Part shown: positions 16,284 to 25,012 of the stretch, in pieces
Numbering within the stretch: position 1 is the stretch's first letter
Layout: each line of letters starts with the position of its first letter
Source of the DNA: Polynucleobacter sp. Tro8-14-1
Lineage (GTDB): Bacteria; Pseudomonadota; Gammaproteobacteria; Burkholderiales; Burkholderiaceae
NCBI RefSeq assembly: GCF_018881655.1
Contig: NZ_JACVPX010000004.1
Location: forward strand, 169,020-233,019
DNA: 64,000 bases
Reading direction: 5' to 3'
Made by a program: the position numbers and the translations under genes
The notes under the pieces: model-generated
What the model was told of the DNA's origin: nothing
Seen by the model: only the letters and a program-made list of their open reading frames with translations
The model's database searches: none

Positions 16284-16652
16284 ATGAAAACATTCACAGC
16301 AACATTTGTACTTATTGTATCCATCCTTTCCTCTGCTCCAAGTGCATTTGCGCAGAAGGATCTCCCAGCGGATGATGCTAGTACTACTGCATTTGTTGAG
16401 CTCTGCAAAAATCCTGATGATGATCAAGGTCGCAGTTTTTGTTTTGGTTTTGGCGAAGGAGTCTATCAGGGATACTTGGCGAATCGTCGTCCAGATGCCG
16501 AGCCAGCCATTTGCTTTGTAAATAAGAGCGAGACTCGTAATGAGGTCTTGCAAAAGTTCCTGGTATGGACCAAGACAAACCCTCAGTTTAATAAAGAGAA
16601 AGCAGCTAAAACTTTAATGCGTTTCTTTGTTGATAATTACCCCTGTAAATAA
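16284..16652 (+). CDS. Small secreted protein resembling the Rap1a/Tai family
   Basis: The 122-residue protein has a signal peptide ending SAFA-QKDLP. The mature part has a paired-cysteine pattern, with FVELCKNPD, FCFGFGEGVYQGYLA, PAICFVN and a C-terminal NYPCK. This layout, especially the FCxGFxxGVY-type motif, resembles the Rap1a/Tai immunity family of small helical disulfide proteins. It begins 22 bp after the DUF3300 gene with its own GAGAGAAAAG ribosome-binding site, so it is probably co-transcribed. There is no T6SS effector gene here, so a general periplasmic role is as likely as immunity. Confidence 0.75.
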   Translation: MKTFTATFVLIVSILSSAPSAFAQKDLPADDASTTAFVELCKNPDDDQGRSFCFGFGEGVYQGYLANRRPDAEPAICFVNKSETRNEVLQKFLVWTKTNPQFNKEKAAKTLMRFFVDNYPCK

Positions 16653-16666
16653 GAACTCAGCACAAT

Positions 16667-16695
16667 AAAAAAGCCAGCGAGATGCTGGCTTTTTT
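16667..16695. terminator. Bidirectional rho-independent terminator
   Basis: AAAAAAGCCAGC (16667-16678), loop GAGAT, then GCTGGCTTTTTT (16684-16695): a perfect 12-bp stem with A and T tracts on both sides, placed between two convergent genes (the Rap1a-like gene and a Bug gene). Confidence 0.9.
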
Positions 16696-16712
16696 ATTTC
16701 TAAGGTAAGTCC

Positions 16713-17702
16713 TTAATCAGCATAGGCTCCAGCCTTGCGAATTACAGGACCCCATTTATTAATCTCAGCCTCAAGATGTTCTTGCAAGCCTTTTGGAGTT
16801 CTCTTAGCTGGTGGAACAATTTCAATATTGGACTCTGCTAAACGAGCCTTTACTTCAGGGTCATTCAAAGCAACGTTAAGCGCCTTATTGATTTTATTGA
16901 CAACTGCTGGAGGCGTGCCTTTAGAGACATACATACCGTGCCAAACTTTTACTTCAAAACCTTTCAAGCCTTGTTCATCCAAGGTGGGTATGTTCGGTAA
17001 GGCTGGCAGGCGTTTTGGTGTGGTAACACCATAGGCTTTTACTAAACCATCTTTAATATAAGGAACAGTCTGCGTGGTCTGATCGCAGAGTAGGTCAACC
17101 TGGCCACCAAGCAAATCGGTTAATGCAGGGCCGGTTCCTTTGTAGGGAACGGTTGTTAATTCCACGCCTTCACGCGACATAAATAAAAGGCCGCACAACT
17201 GAGACACCGCACCAGGACCAGCGTTAGCTAGCGTCACTTTATCCTTATTGGCCTTGATGTAGGTCTCTAATTCTTTAAAGTTGTTTGGTGGGAAATTCTT
17301 GCGACCCAAAAGCACCATTGGTACATCCACGACTTGGCCGATGTATTCAAAGTCCTTCATCGGGTCAAAGTTCAATTTTTTATACAAAGCCGGCGCAGTA
17401 GCCATGCCCATGTGATGAATAAAAATCATGTAGCCATCTGGAGCGGAACGCGCAACTCGGGTGGCTGCAATGGTGCCGCCTGCGCCAACAGTATTCTCAA
17501 CAATAACGGTTTGACCCAATTCTTTACCCATCGGCACAGCAATCAGACGGGCAACAGCGTCTGTAGGTCCGCCGGCAGCAAAAGGTACAACCAAGGTGAT
17601 GGGCTTATTTGGATAGGGATCTGCAGCTAACACATTACCTGCAATAAATCCTAGGGTAGTGATTGCATAGAAACCGGCAAATAGTGATTTACGTAATTTC
17701 AT
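16713..17702 (-). CDS. Bug/TctC-family periplasmic solute-binding protein
   Basis: The protein has 329 residues and a signal peptide ending NVLA-ADPYPNKP. Bug motifs include PITLVVPFAAGGPTDAVAR, ENTVGAGGTIAATRVARSAP, VPYKGTGPALTDLLGGQVD, and the two-cysteine segment SQLCGLLFMSREG. It is the distal gene of the minus-strand group with the CitE-like, MmgE/PrpD and MaoC-like genes. It is therefore likely to capture the acid metabolised by them, possibly a C5 or C6 dicarboxylate. No cognate TctAB permease is encoded in the window. Confidence 0.93.
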   Translation of the reverse strand: MKLRKSLFAGFYAITTLGFIAGNVLAADPYPNKPITLVVPFAAGGPTDAVARLIAVPMGKELGQTVIVENTVGAGGTIAATRVARSAPDGYMIFIHHMGMATAPALYKKLNFDPMKDFEYIGQVVDVPMVLLGRKNFPPNNFKELETYIKANKDKVTLANAGPGAVSQLCGLLFMSREGVELTTVPYKGTGPALTDLLGGQVDLLCDQTTQTVPYIKDGLVKAYGVTTPKRLPALPNIPTLDEQGLKGFEVKVWHGMYVSKGTPPAVVNKINKALNVALNDPEVKARLAESNIEIVPPAKRTPKGLQEHLEAEINKWGPVIRKAGAYAD

Positions 17703-17796
17703 TTTAGTCTCTAGTAGTAGTTATAAAAATTATATGAGTGCAAAACAACTCTGGGTTATTTTGCCAGTTTTGCAACTCCTTAGACATAGGAAACTC

Positions 17797-18642
17797 TTAG
17801 TGTTTACCAGCAATTGCCAGGGTTCTTTTGGCTAGTAGCACCACGGGTCGATCAATCATACGGCCATCTAGCTTTACAGCGCTGCCCTTGGAGGCCACAT
17901 CTGCCTCAACGACCCGTTGGGCCCAGGCTAGTTCTTCTTCGGTTGGCGTAAATGCCTTGATGACGATAGCCACTTGTTTTGGGTGAATACAGAGTTTTCC
18001 GCCAAAACCCATACGCTTTGCGCGTTCTGAGTCATCGGTAATGCGCTCAATGTCGTCAGTAGATGGTGTAACCCCATCAATAGGAGGGGCAATCTGTGCA
18101 AGTCGTGATGCTAAAACGATCTGAAACCGAGCTGTTTGTAATTCGATCTCTTGGCGGTCGCAGACCATGCCCAGATCCGCTTGTAAATCTAAATTACCCA
18201 AAGCAAGGCGAATCACTTGGTTGGAGTATGCAATTTCTTTCAGTTTATCCAGGCCAATTGCCGTTTCAATCATGGGAATGATTGCAGTATTGGGGAGTAT
18301 GAGGGCGGCACCATTAATTTGGTCGAGCGATTCGCTTTTGGGAATCAATAGACAGGCAACTTCAAGTTGTTGCGCGAGAATTAAATCGCCTGAATAAAAT
18401 TTACTACCAGGTGAGTTTGTACGAATGACTAGACGCTTCTTTTGCTCAGGACTAAAGCTAGGCCATGCAGTGCGAATGGCGTCACGCGCACTCTCTTTAT
18501 CTTCCTCCGCAACGGCATCTTCTAAATCCAAGACAACGCCGCTAGCACCACTATCGAGGGCTTTCATAAAACGTTCAGGACGAGTGCCTGGTACAAATAG
18601 AAAGTTAGTACTAAAGCCTAGTGGTGTATCAAGTGGGTTCAT
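17797..18642 (-). CDS. CitE-like HpcH/HpaI-family CoA-ester lyase
   Basis: The 281-residue protein has a citrate-lyase-beta-like TIM barrel: FLFVPGTRPERFMKALDSGA, VVLDLEDAVAEEDKESAR, the conserved Arg in VIRTNSP, Mg ligands in PMIETAIGL and LALGNLDLQADLG, and GFGGKLCIHPKQV. It has no CitD/CitF partners, so it is a stand-alone lyase of the kind that cleaves citramalyl-CoA, malyl-CoA or methylmalyl-CoA. Next to a MaoC/HTD2-like hydratase and an MmgE/PrpD protein, citramalyl-CoA cleavage to acetyl-CoA and pyruvate is an attractive role. Its exact substrate is inferred only from context. Confidence 0.88.
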   Translation of the reverse strand: MNPLDTPLGFSTNFLFVPGTRPERFMKALDSGASGVVLDLEDAVAEEDKESARDAIRTAWPSFSPEQKKRLVIRTNSPGSKFYSGDLILAQQLEVACLLIPKSESLDQINGAALILPNTAIIPMIETAIGLDKLKEIAYSNQVIRLALGNLDLQADLGMVCDRQEIELQTARFQIVLASRLAQIAPPIDGVTPSTDDIERITDDSERAKRMGFGGKLCIHPKQVAIVIKAFTPTEEELAWAQRVVEADVASKGSAVKLDGRMIDRPVVLLAKRTLAIAGKH

Positions 18643-18680
18643 ATCAATCTAGAAAATAAGGGAGCGAGTGGTGGGTTTAC

Positions 18681-20057
18681 TTATGCGGATGGCAGTAGAA
18701 AGCCTATCTTGGCTTGTTTGCGGATATTCCACAAGAGATCAATTGCTTTACTCATCTCTGTTGGGCTGGCACCCCCGCTAAAAGCAGCTAAGCGCATTGC
18801 CTTGTCTGTTATCTCTGCGCGAGATAGGGTATTACCAGGGTCGCCTTTAGGTTCGTCTACGCGACCCTCCAGAATTTGTCCATTGTTCAGATGAACTTTG
18901 ACTTTGCCAATCCAACGTTGCGGATAAGCACTATCAACCTCTGGATCGAGAATCATCGAGACGCGCTCACGGAAGGTGCAGATTGCATCATCATGAAAGT
19001 GCTGATCAAATTCTTGCAGGCCAGCAAATTGGTAATGTGCAACCAAAGCGAGCACCGTTCCCATAGAAAACTTAGACTGATGCACAGTAGCAGGGTCAGT
19101 TACCGGGCCTAATACATCAATAGCACCTTGGTGAACCAAGGTTTCTATTTTCGCAATATCGTTAGGCGTTAGTTTGTTTACCAACATGACTTGAAGTAGG
19201 GCGTCAGCAGCGGGGTGAGTATGACGACAGGAGGCGTAATACTTAAAGCTTGTTTCTGCTAAAGCCCAGCGAGTACCTAAACGATCAACCAATTTACTGG
19301 GGTCACTATCGCTTGACATGCCTGCCGCTAATCCCTGCTTACCTTCCAGGATATGTTCAGCACCTGTAAAGCCAGCTTGTGCAATATAGGCAGACATTAA
19401 GCCAGTGGAGGCCGCATGGGCGGTATGTAGTTGTTTGGAGTCTGCGGCATCACGCAGAAACTCCCAAAGGCCGGCTGATTGAGTCCCCGCAGAGCCAAAG
19501 GCATGGAGCATTTGTTCTGAATTGAGTTTGAGTAGGCGACCAACTGCCGCAGCAGCAGCTAATGTGCCGGCCGTTCCGGTGGTATGAAACACTTTGTAAT
19601 GAGAGCGACCTAAAAATTCCCCAACCCGAATACCTACCTCGTAGCCTGCCACTGCAGCAACCAATAAATCTTCACCAGAAGCGCCAATGGCTTGCGCGTA
19701 GGCTAATGCTGGAGGAAATACCACCGTAGCTGGATGAAAGACTGATCCATTGTGGACGTCGTCTTGTTCTGCAACATGTGATGCTGCTGCATTAGCCATT
19801 GCCGCTAAAAAGGGGCTAGAGGTTTTGCGAGAAACTAAAACTTCAGAGGGACCAGCGTGTCTTGCATCAAACCCACCCATATTTTGGGCAAACTGAGTAA
19901 TGAGTTCCACTGGGCGCGAGCCTTTGCCAGCAATAGCTGAACCAAACCAATCAACCAATAGGTCTTCGGCGCGGCTCATGACGTCGCTTGGAATATCTGC
20001 AGCTTTTAAATTGGCCGCAAAGCTAGCTAGCTCAAGAGAAAGGTGTTGAGTGGTCAT
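18681..20057 (-). CDS. MmgE/PrpD-family protein
   Basis: This 458-residue protein is of the MmgE/PrpD fold shared by 2-methylcitrate dehydratase and cis-aconitate decarboxylase. Typical blocks are DWFGSAIAGKGSRPVELI, the AAASHVAEQDDVHNGSVFHP region with active-site His and Asp residues, GYEVGIRVGEFLGRSHYK, HTTGTAGTLAAAAAVGRLL, and FKYYASCRHTHPAADALL. These enzymes dehydrate or decarboxylate tricarboxylic acids. It sits between the CitE-like lyase and the MaoC-like hydratase and reads with them. Whether it acts as a dehydratase, decarboxylase or isomerase cannot be decided here. Confidence 0.9.
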   Translation of the reverse strand: MTTQHLSLELASFAANLKAADIPSDVMSRAEDLLVDWFGSAIAGKGSRPVELITQFAQNMGGFDARHAGPSEVLVSRKTSSPFLAAMANAAASHVAEQDDVHNGSVFHPATVVFPPALAYAQAIGASGEDLLVAAVAGYEVGIRVGEFLGRSHYKVFHTTGTAGTLAAAAAVGRLLKLNSEQMLHAFGSAGTQSAGLWEFLRDAADSKQLHTAHAASTGLMSAYIAQAGFTGAEHILEGKQGLAAGMSSDSDPSKLVDRLGTRWALAETSFKYYASCRHTHPAADALLQVMLVNKLTPNDIAKIETLVHQGAIDVLGPVTDPATVHQSKFSMGTVLALVAHYQFAGLQEFDQHFHDDAICTFRERVSMILDPEVDSAYPQRWIGKVKVHLNNGQILEGRVDEPKGDPGNTLSRAEITDKAMRLAAFSGGASPTEMSKAIDLLWNIRKQAKIGFLLPSA

Positions 20058-20075
20058 CAGTAAACCTTCATGTGT

Positions 20076-20960
20076 TTAGGCTAGAACACCGGTTGCTTGC
20101 ATAGTGAGCCAGCCTTCATGGTCCTCCGCCCAAATGGAAATGGTTTTTCCACTCGGATCTTTTTCTAGATCCGGCTTGGCATTGACTTTAAAGATGTTGA
20201 TATCAAAAGTAGGGCGTATAGCGCGGAACTCAAAACTTTTAAGCTTGCATCCTAGAATGCTTTGGCGCACTAGATCTACCAATAGTGTCGCAATCAAAGG
20301 GCCGTGCACGATTAAACCGGGGTAGCCTTCAACTTCAGTGACATATTTGCGATCATAGTGAATGCGATGGCCATTAAAAGTTAATGCTGAATAACGAAAT
20401 AGAAGTACGTCATCAGGTGTAATTGTTTTACTCCATTTAGCATCCGTCGGTGCGGCAGTAGGGGCAACAGGTTTATCGTCTGGCCCGGGCGCATCCCGAT
20501 ACACAATGTCATGCTCTTCAATAATCGCTAGACCGTTCTGGTTGGAGATTTTGTGATTGACCAATACGAAAATTAAATCACCGGTGCGACCTGCTTTATG
20601 GGTTACTGACTCAATCGTGGAAACGCGTTCAATCTCGTCGCCAACAGCAAGTGGTTTTAACCATTCAATGCGGCTACCTGCCCACATGCGACGAGGTAGT
20701 GGAACCGGCGGAAGAAAGCCACCACGTTTTGGATGACCATCAGATCCAATTTCGGATTCGCGGGCGTGGGGCAGAAAATACAACCAGTGCCACAGCTCAG
20801 GTAAAAAAGTCCCCTTACTTGGTGCAGCATCATCGCGATCCAAGGTTGCGGATAGTCCGCGCACGGGGGCTGCTGTGACGGTGTCCTGCAGAGACTCTGT
20901 TTTACCAAGCCATTCTTGCAGGTGGGTGATAGTTTGAGGTTCGATTCGCATAAGTTCCAT
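20076..20960 (-). CDS. MaoC/HTD2-like (mesaconyl- or itaconyl-CoA hydratase-type) hydratase
   Basis: This is a 294-residue double hot-dog protein of the FAS1-like dehydratase/HTD2 type. The N-terminal half contains LPELWHWLYFLPHARESEIG and GFLPPVPLPRRMWAGSRIEW. The C-terminal half carries the hydratase motif FRYSALTFNGHRIHYDRKYV with its Asn/His catalytic pattern, then GYPGLIVHGPLIATLLVDL. Close relatives include mesaconyl-C4-CoA hydratase and itaconyl-CoA hydratase. It begins 22 bp after chrA and ends 18 bp before the MmgE/PrpD gene, in the same direction. Together with the CitE-like lyase it could hydrate and cleave a C5 unsaturated acyl-CoA. Confidence 0.87.
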   Translation of the reverse strand: MELMRIEPQTITHLQEWLGKTESLQDTVTAAPVRGLSATLDRDDAAPSKGTFLPELWHWLYFLPHARESEIGSDGHPKRGGFLPPVPLPRRMWAGSRIEWLKPLAVGDEIERVSTIESVTHKAGRTGDLIFVLVNHKISNQNGLAIIEEHDIVYRDAPGPDDKPVAPTAAPTDAKWSKTITPDDVLLFRYSALTFNGHRIHYDRKYVTEVEGYPGLIVHGPLIATLLVDLVRQSILGCKLKSFEFRAIRPTFDINIFKVNAKPDLEKDPSGKTISIWAEDHEGWLTMQATGVLA

Positions 20961-20982
20961 TATGCCAATCTTGTGAAAAAAC

Positions 20983-22311
20983 TCACCCTATCAAAATAGA
21001 GATGTAGTAGAAGAGTAATCCAGCTAAGGCTGACCCGCCCAATACCGAAAGAACACCCTTTTGAAACTTAAATAAAGCTAAACCAGCTAGAGCGCAGATC
21101 AAAATCGAGATCCAAGAGATCGAGCCGCCAAAGCCTCTTGGTAGAAAGACGTGATAAGCAAAGAAGAGGCCTAGATTAGCAATGACACCAACGACTGCCG
21201 CTGTGATTGCTGTTAGCGGGGCTGTAAATCCTAGCTTGCCATGTGTTGACTCAATTAACGGACCGCCTACTAAGATAAAAAAGAAGGAGGGTAAAAAAGT
21301 AAACCAAGTAGCAACACAAGCACCCAACACCCCAAACCAAAATGGATTGGTATTGCCAATGAGATGTTGGATATGTCCTGCAAGATAGCCAACAAAAGCC
21401 ACTACCATGATGAGTGGTCCTGGCGTAGCCTCGCCTAGCGCTAAACCATCAATCATTTGGTTGGCGCTGAGCCAATGAAAGTGTTCGACTGCTCCTTGGT
21501 ATACGTAGGGTAGAACTGCGTACGCACCACCAAAAGTCATTAAGGCGGCTTTGGTAAAGAACCACGCGATATTTGGGTACAAGGTCTTCCAGTCAAAGAT
21601 GGCTATTAATACACCAATAGGAAGGAGCCAGCAAGTAAATGCGACAAGGCTATGACGGACCGCTTTTGAATAAGTAAATCTGGCGTGTTCGGGAGTAGGG
21701 GTGTCGTCATCAATGATGGCGCTACCAAATTGTTTTGCTTCTTTCGTGCTATGCCCACCAGCTTGTTGGAAATATTCTGGATAGCGTTTACCACCCCAAT
21801 ATCCGATTGCTGCTGCAATCAGTACGATGATGGGAAAAGCGAGATTCAGAATAAAGATGGCGAGAAAAGATCCAAGAGCGATCCATTGGAGTGCTTGGTT
21901 ATGAATTGTGCGTTTACCAATTCGCACGGCAGCGTGCAACACGATTGCAGTCACTGCAGGTTTGATGCCAAAAAAGATGGCGGCAATCCAGGGGACTTGT
22001 CCGAAGGTGAGATATACCCACGACAACCCAATCAAAATGAACAGGGAAGGCAGCACAAAGAGCGTACCCGCTAGGATACCGCCCCAGCTGCGGTGCATGA
22101 GCCAGCCAATATAGGTCACTAGCTGTTGGGCCTCTGGCCCTGGTAATAGCATGCAGTAGTTCAGCGCATGTAAAAAGCGCCGCTCAGAAATCCAGCGACG
22201 CTTTTCAACTAACTCCTGGTGTAGAACGGCAATCTGTCCTGCTGGCCCACCAAAACTGATGAAGCCTAGCTTAGCCCAAAACTTCAGGGCCTCGCGCATT
22301 GGAATGCTCAA
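20983..22311 (-). CDS. chrA: Chromate transporter ChrA (two-domain type)
   Basis: The protein has 442 residues and 10-12 transmembrane segments in two homologous CHR halves. Half one has FGGPAGQIAVLHQELVEKRR and MLLPGPEAQQLVTYIGW. Half two, from about residue 220, has FGGAYAVLPYVYQ and LGEATPGPLIMVVAFVGY. ChrA exports chromate by proton-coupled antiport, although many homologues have unproven substrates. The start overlaps the fabI stop by 4 bp, so it is translationally coupled to fabI, an unusual pairing for a metal-resistance gene. Confidence 0.92.
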   Translation of the reverse strand: MSIPMREALKFWAKLGFISFGGPAGQIAVLHQELVEKRRWISERRFLHALNYCMLLPGPEAQQLVTYIGWLMHRSWGGILAGTLFVLPSLFILIGLSWVYLTFGQVPWIAAIFFGIKPAVTAIVLHAAVRIGKRTIHNQALQWIALGSFLAIFILNLAFPIIVLIAAAIGYWGGKRYPEYFQQAGGHSTKEAKQFGSAIIDDDTPTPEHARFTYSKAVRHSLVAFTCWLLPIGVLIAIFDWKTLYPNIAWFFTKAALMTFGGAYAVLPYVYQGAVEHFHWLSANQMIDGLALGEATPGPLIMVVAFVGYLAGHIQHLIGNTNPFWFGVLGACVATWFTFLPSFFFILVGGPLIESTHGKLGFTAPLTAITAAVVGVIANLGLFFAYHVFLPRGFGGSISWISILICALAGLALFKFQKGVLSVLGGSALAGLLFYYISILIG

Positions 22312-23093
22312 ACTTCATCCATTCCGCCAACCACTTGACTAAAGCCGTTGTCAACGTAAATGATTTCAGCGGTGATGCCATTGGCTAAGTCAGACAATAA
22401 GAATGCAGCAGTATTGCCTACATCATCAATCGTCACATTACGGCGCAGTGGAGCAGTTTCCTCAACCGCTTGCAAAATCTTGCCAAAGCCTTTTATGCCA
22501 GAAGCGGCCAAAGTTTTAATTGGGCCAGCAGAGATGCCGTTAGCGCGAATGCCTTTAGGGCCAACTGAGCCAGCGAGGTAGCGAACGGATGCTTCAAGCG
22601 ATGCTTTTGCTAAACCCATAGTGTTGTAGTTAGGAACATTCTTCATGGATCCTAAATAAGTCAATGTGAGCAATGAAGATTTATCACGCAACATTGGGAG
22701 CGCTTCTTTTGCCATCGCTGGGAAGCTGTAAGCAGAAATGTCGTGAGCAATCTTGAAGCCTTCACGAGAAAGACCTTCCAAGAAATCGCCGGCAATTGCT
22801 TCGCGTGGCGCAAAGCCAATCGCGTGTACAAAACCATCAAATTGGGGCCAGGATTTGGCTAAATCCTTAAAAAGGGCGCTGATTTGTTCGTCGCTGCCCA
22901 CATCGCAGTCAAAAATCAGTTCGGTATTGAATTCTTTTGCAAAATCAACGATGCGGTCCTTAAAGCGCTCACCTACATAGGTAAAGGCTAGTTCAGCACC
23001 TTCGCGGTGGCAGGCCTTGGCTATGCCATAGGCAATAGAACGGTTGGAGAGGAGGCCGGTAATGAGGATTTTTTTGCCGGTGAGAAAGCCCAT
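22308..23093 (-). CDS. fabI: Enoyl-[acyl-carrier-protein] reductase (NADH) FabI
   Basis: This 261-residue SDR protein matches FabI along its length: GKKILITGLLSNRSIAYGIA for NAD binding, DCDVGSDEQISALF, FVHAIGFAPREAI, the catalytic Tyr-Lys pair in YNTMGLAKASLEAS, and RANGISAGPIKTLAASGI. FabI performs the last step of each fatty-acid elongation cycle and is the target of triclosan. An AAGGA ribosome-binding site lies before the start. It is divergent from yejA across only 50 bp, and chrA is coupled downstream. Confidence 0.97.
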   Translation of the reverse strand: MGFLTGKKILITGLLSNRSIAYGIAKACHREGAELAFTYVGERFKDRIVDFAKEFNTELIFDCDVGSDEQISALFKDLAKSWPQFDGFVHAIGFAPREAIAGDFLEGLSREGFKIAHDISAYSFPAMAKEALPMLRDKSSLLTLTYLGSMKNVPNYNTMGLAKASLEASVRYLAGSVGPKGIRANGISAGPIKTLAASGIKGFGKILQAVEETAPLRRNVTIDDVGNTAAFLLSDLANGITAEIIYVDNGFSQVVGGMDEV

Positions 23094-23143
23094 GTTGTGT
23101 CCTTTACTTCAAATATGATTAGCTATCTACAATTGTTGCATAT

Positions 23144-25012
23144 ATGCCCACCTTAAAGCCCATTCGACAAATTGCCTATTTATTGCTGCTAGCCCTGCTA
23201 GCGGGGCTAGGGGCCAATATAGCTCTGGCAGGACAAGGGATTGCACAATACGGCAAGCCTAAATATCCCGATGGATTTGCCCATTTTGATTACGTTAATC
23301 CCAATGCTCCCCGCGGTGGAACCCTGGTCTTGCCAAACCCAGGGCAAAGAACGAGCTTTGATAAATTCAACCCATTTACCCTGAGAGGTATCACCGCTCC
23401 CGGTATCGAATTGATGTTTGAGTCATTGGCCGAGGGAAGTGCTGATGAGGTCTCCAGTATTTACGGTTTATTAGCAGATGATATTCAGGTAGCCAAAGAT
23501 CACAAATCGGTCACCTTCCATCTTCGATCTGAGGCAAAATTTTCAGATGGCAGTCCAGTCTTGGCTGCTGATGTTAAATATAGCTTTGATACCTTGATGA
23601 GCGGTAAAGCGCATCCGCGTTATAAAACTACCTTTGCGGATATTAAAGAAGCGGTTGTTTTGTCTGATCGATCCATCCGCTTCGACTTTAAGAATGACAA
23701 TACTGAACTACCTATCCTGGCAGGAACATTCCCAGTGTTCTCGCGGAACTGGGGCAAGCAAGCAGATGGAACGGTGATTCCATTTGAGAGTCTTGCCTTT
23801 GAAACGCCAATCGGTAGTGGGCCTTATTTGATTGAATCTTTCAAAGCAGGTAAATCGATTGTTTTTAAAAAGAACCCAAACTATTGGGCTGATCAACTCG
23901 GAAAACCGTTAAATATCCGCGTTGGCTTTTATAACTTTGATCGAGTCCTTTATAAGCTTTACAGCGATGATGCTGTTAGGCTGGAAGCCTTTAAAGCGGG
24001 GGAGTTTGATGCTCTGGTTGAATATCGCGCCAAGATCTGGGCTAAAGGGTATGTGGGCTCTAAGTTTGATCAAGGCGTTCTCTTAAAGAAAGCATTCCTA
24101 AATCATAATGGCGCTGGCATGCAAGGTTTCGCTATGAATGTGCGACGGCCTATTTTTAAAGATGCGCGTGTGCGCGAAGCCTTAGGCTATGCACTTGATT
24201 TTGAATGGCTCAATCGCCAAATATTTTTTGATCAGTACAGCCGTATCAATAGTTATTTCACCAACAGTGATTTGAGTGCCAACTTTGATGGCCCTCCCAA
24301 ACCTACAGAGTCAGAGCTAAAGCTACTCAAGCCCTTAAAAGCAAAATACCCACAGTGGGTTCCGGATGCAGTCTTTGGCCCGATGCCTGCGGCGCCATCA
24401 ACTAAGTCGCCTGGCAGCCTACGCCAGAATTTGAAGAAAGCCCGTGAACTCCTTCTTCATGCGGGCTGGCAATATCGTGACGGTGCATTGCGCAATGAAA
24501 AGGGTGAGCCATTTCGTTTTGAGATAGTTGAAGATGGTGGATTTTTCTTGAGAGTGATTTCTGCTTATGTACGCAACTTAGAAAAGCTGGGAGTGCAAGT
24601 AGATATTCGGACCAGCGATTTTGCTTTGCATCAAAAGCGTATGAATGAATACGACTTTGATATGACCACCGTCAGATTTCAGGACTCCCAAAATCCAGGA
24701 AATGAACTCTGGGACCGCTTTGGCAGTCAGGCCGCTAAAGAAAAAGGCTCTGATAATGTGATTGGCGTGCAGTCTCCCGTGGTGGATGCTTTGATTGATG
24801 AAATTACCAAAGCACAAAATCGGGAACAGCTAAGAACCGCAACGAGAGCTCTAGATAGAGTTCTGTGGAATAGTTACTACGTTGTGCCGCAGTGGTACAA
24901 CCCAACCCATCGCGTTGCCTTTCGCCACGAGATGCGTTATCCAGAGCCTCCTTTGTATTACTCGGCCGAGGCATGGATCATGCAAAACTGGTGGAAAGAA
25001 GAGGCTAAATAA
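23144..25012 (+). CDS. yejA: Peptide ABC transporter substrate-binding protein YejA
   Basis: The 622-residue protein has a Sec signal (hydrophobic residues about 10-26, ending ALAG) and an SBP family 5 fold. YejA-like features are the N-terminal IAQYGKPKYPDGFAHFDYVN, the repeated YejA-type GSGPYLIESFKAGKSIVFKK and NPNYWADQLGK, and the C-terminal SYYVVPQWYNPTHRVAF. It captures peptides such as microcin C in enterobacteria for the YejBEF permease encoded directly downstream. The stop overlaps the yejB start by one base (TAATG). Confidence 0.95.
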   Translation: MPTLKPIRQIAYLLLLALLAGLGANIALAGQGIAQYGKPKYPDGFAHFDYVNPNAPRGGTLVLPNPGQRTSFDKFNPFTLRGITAPGIELMFESLAEGSADEVSSIYGLLADDIQVAKDHKSVTFHLRSEAKFSDGSPVLAADVKYSFDTLMSGKAHPRYKTTFADIKEAVVLSDRSIRFDFKNDNTELPILAGTFPVFSRNWGKQADGTVIPFESLAFETPIGSGPYLIESFKAGKSIVFKKNPNYWADQLGKPLNIRVGFYNFDRVLYKLYSDDAVRLEAFKAGEFDALVEYRAKIWAKGYVGSKFDQGVLLKKAFLNHNGAGMQGFAMNVRRPIFKDARVREALGYALDFEWLNRQIFFDQYSRINSYFTNSDLSANFDGPPKPTESELKLLKPLKAKYPQWVPDAVFGPMPAAPSTKSPGSLRQNLKKARELLLHAGWQYRDGALRNEKGEPFRFEIVEDGGFFLRVISAYVRNLEKLGVQVDIRTSDFALHQKRMNEYDFDMTTVRFQDSQNPGNELWDRFGSQAAKEKGSDNVIGVQSPVVDALIDEITKAQNREQLRTATRALDRVLWNSYYVVPQWYNPTHRVAFRHEMRYPEPPLYYSAEAWIMQNWWKEEAK

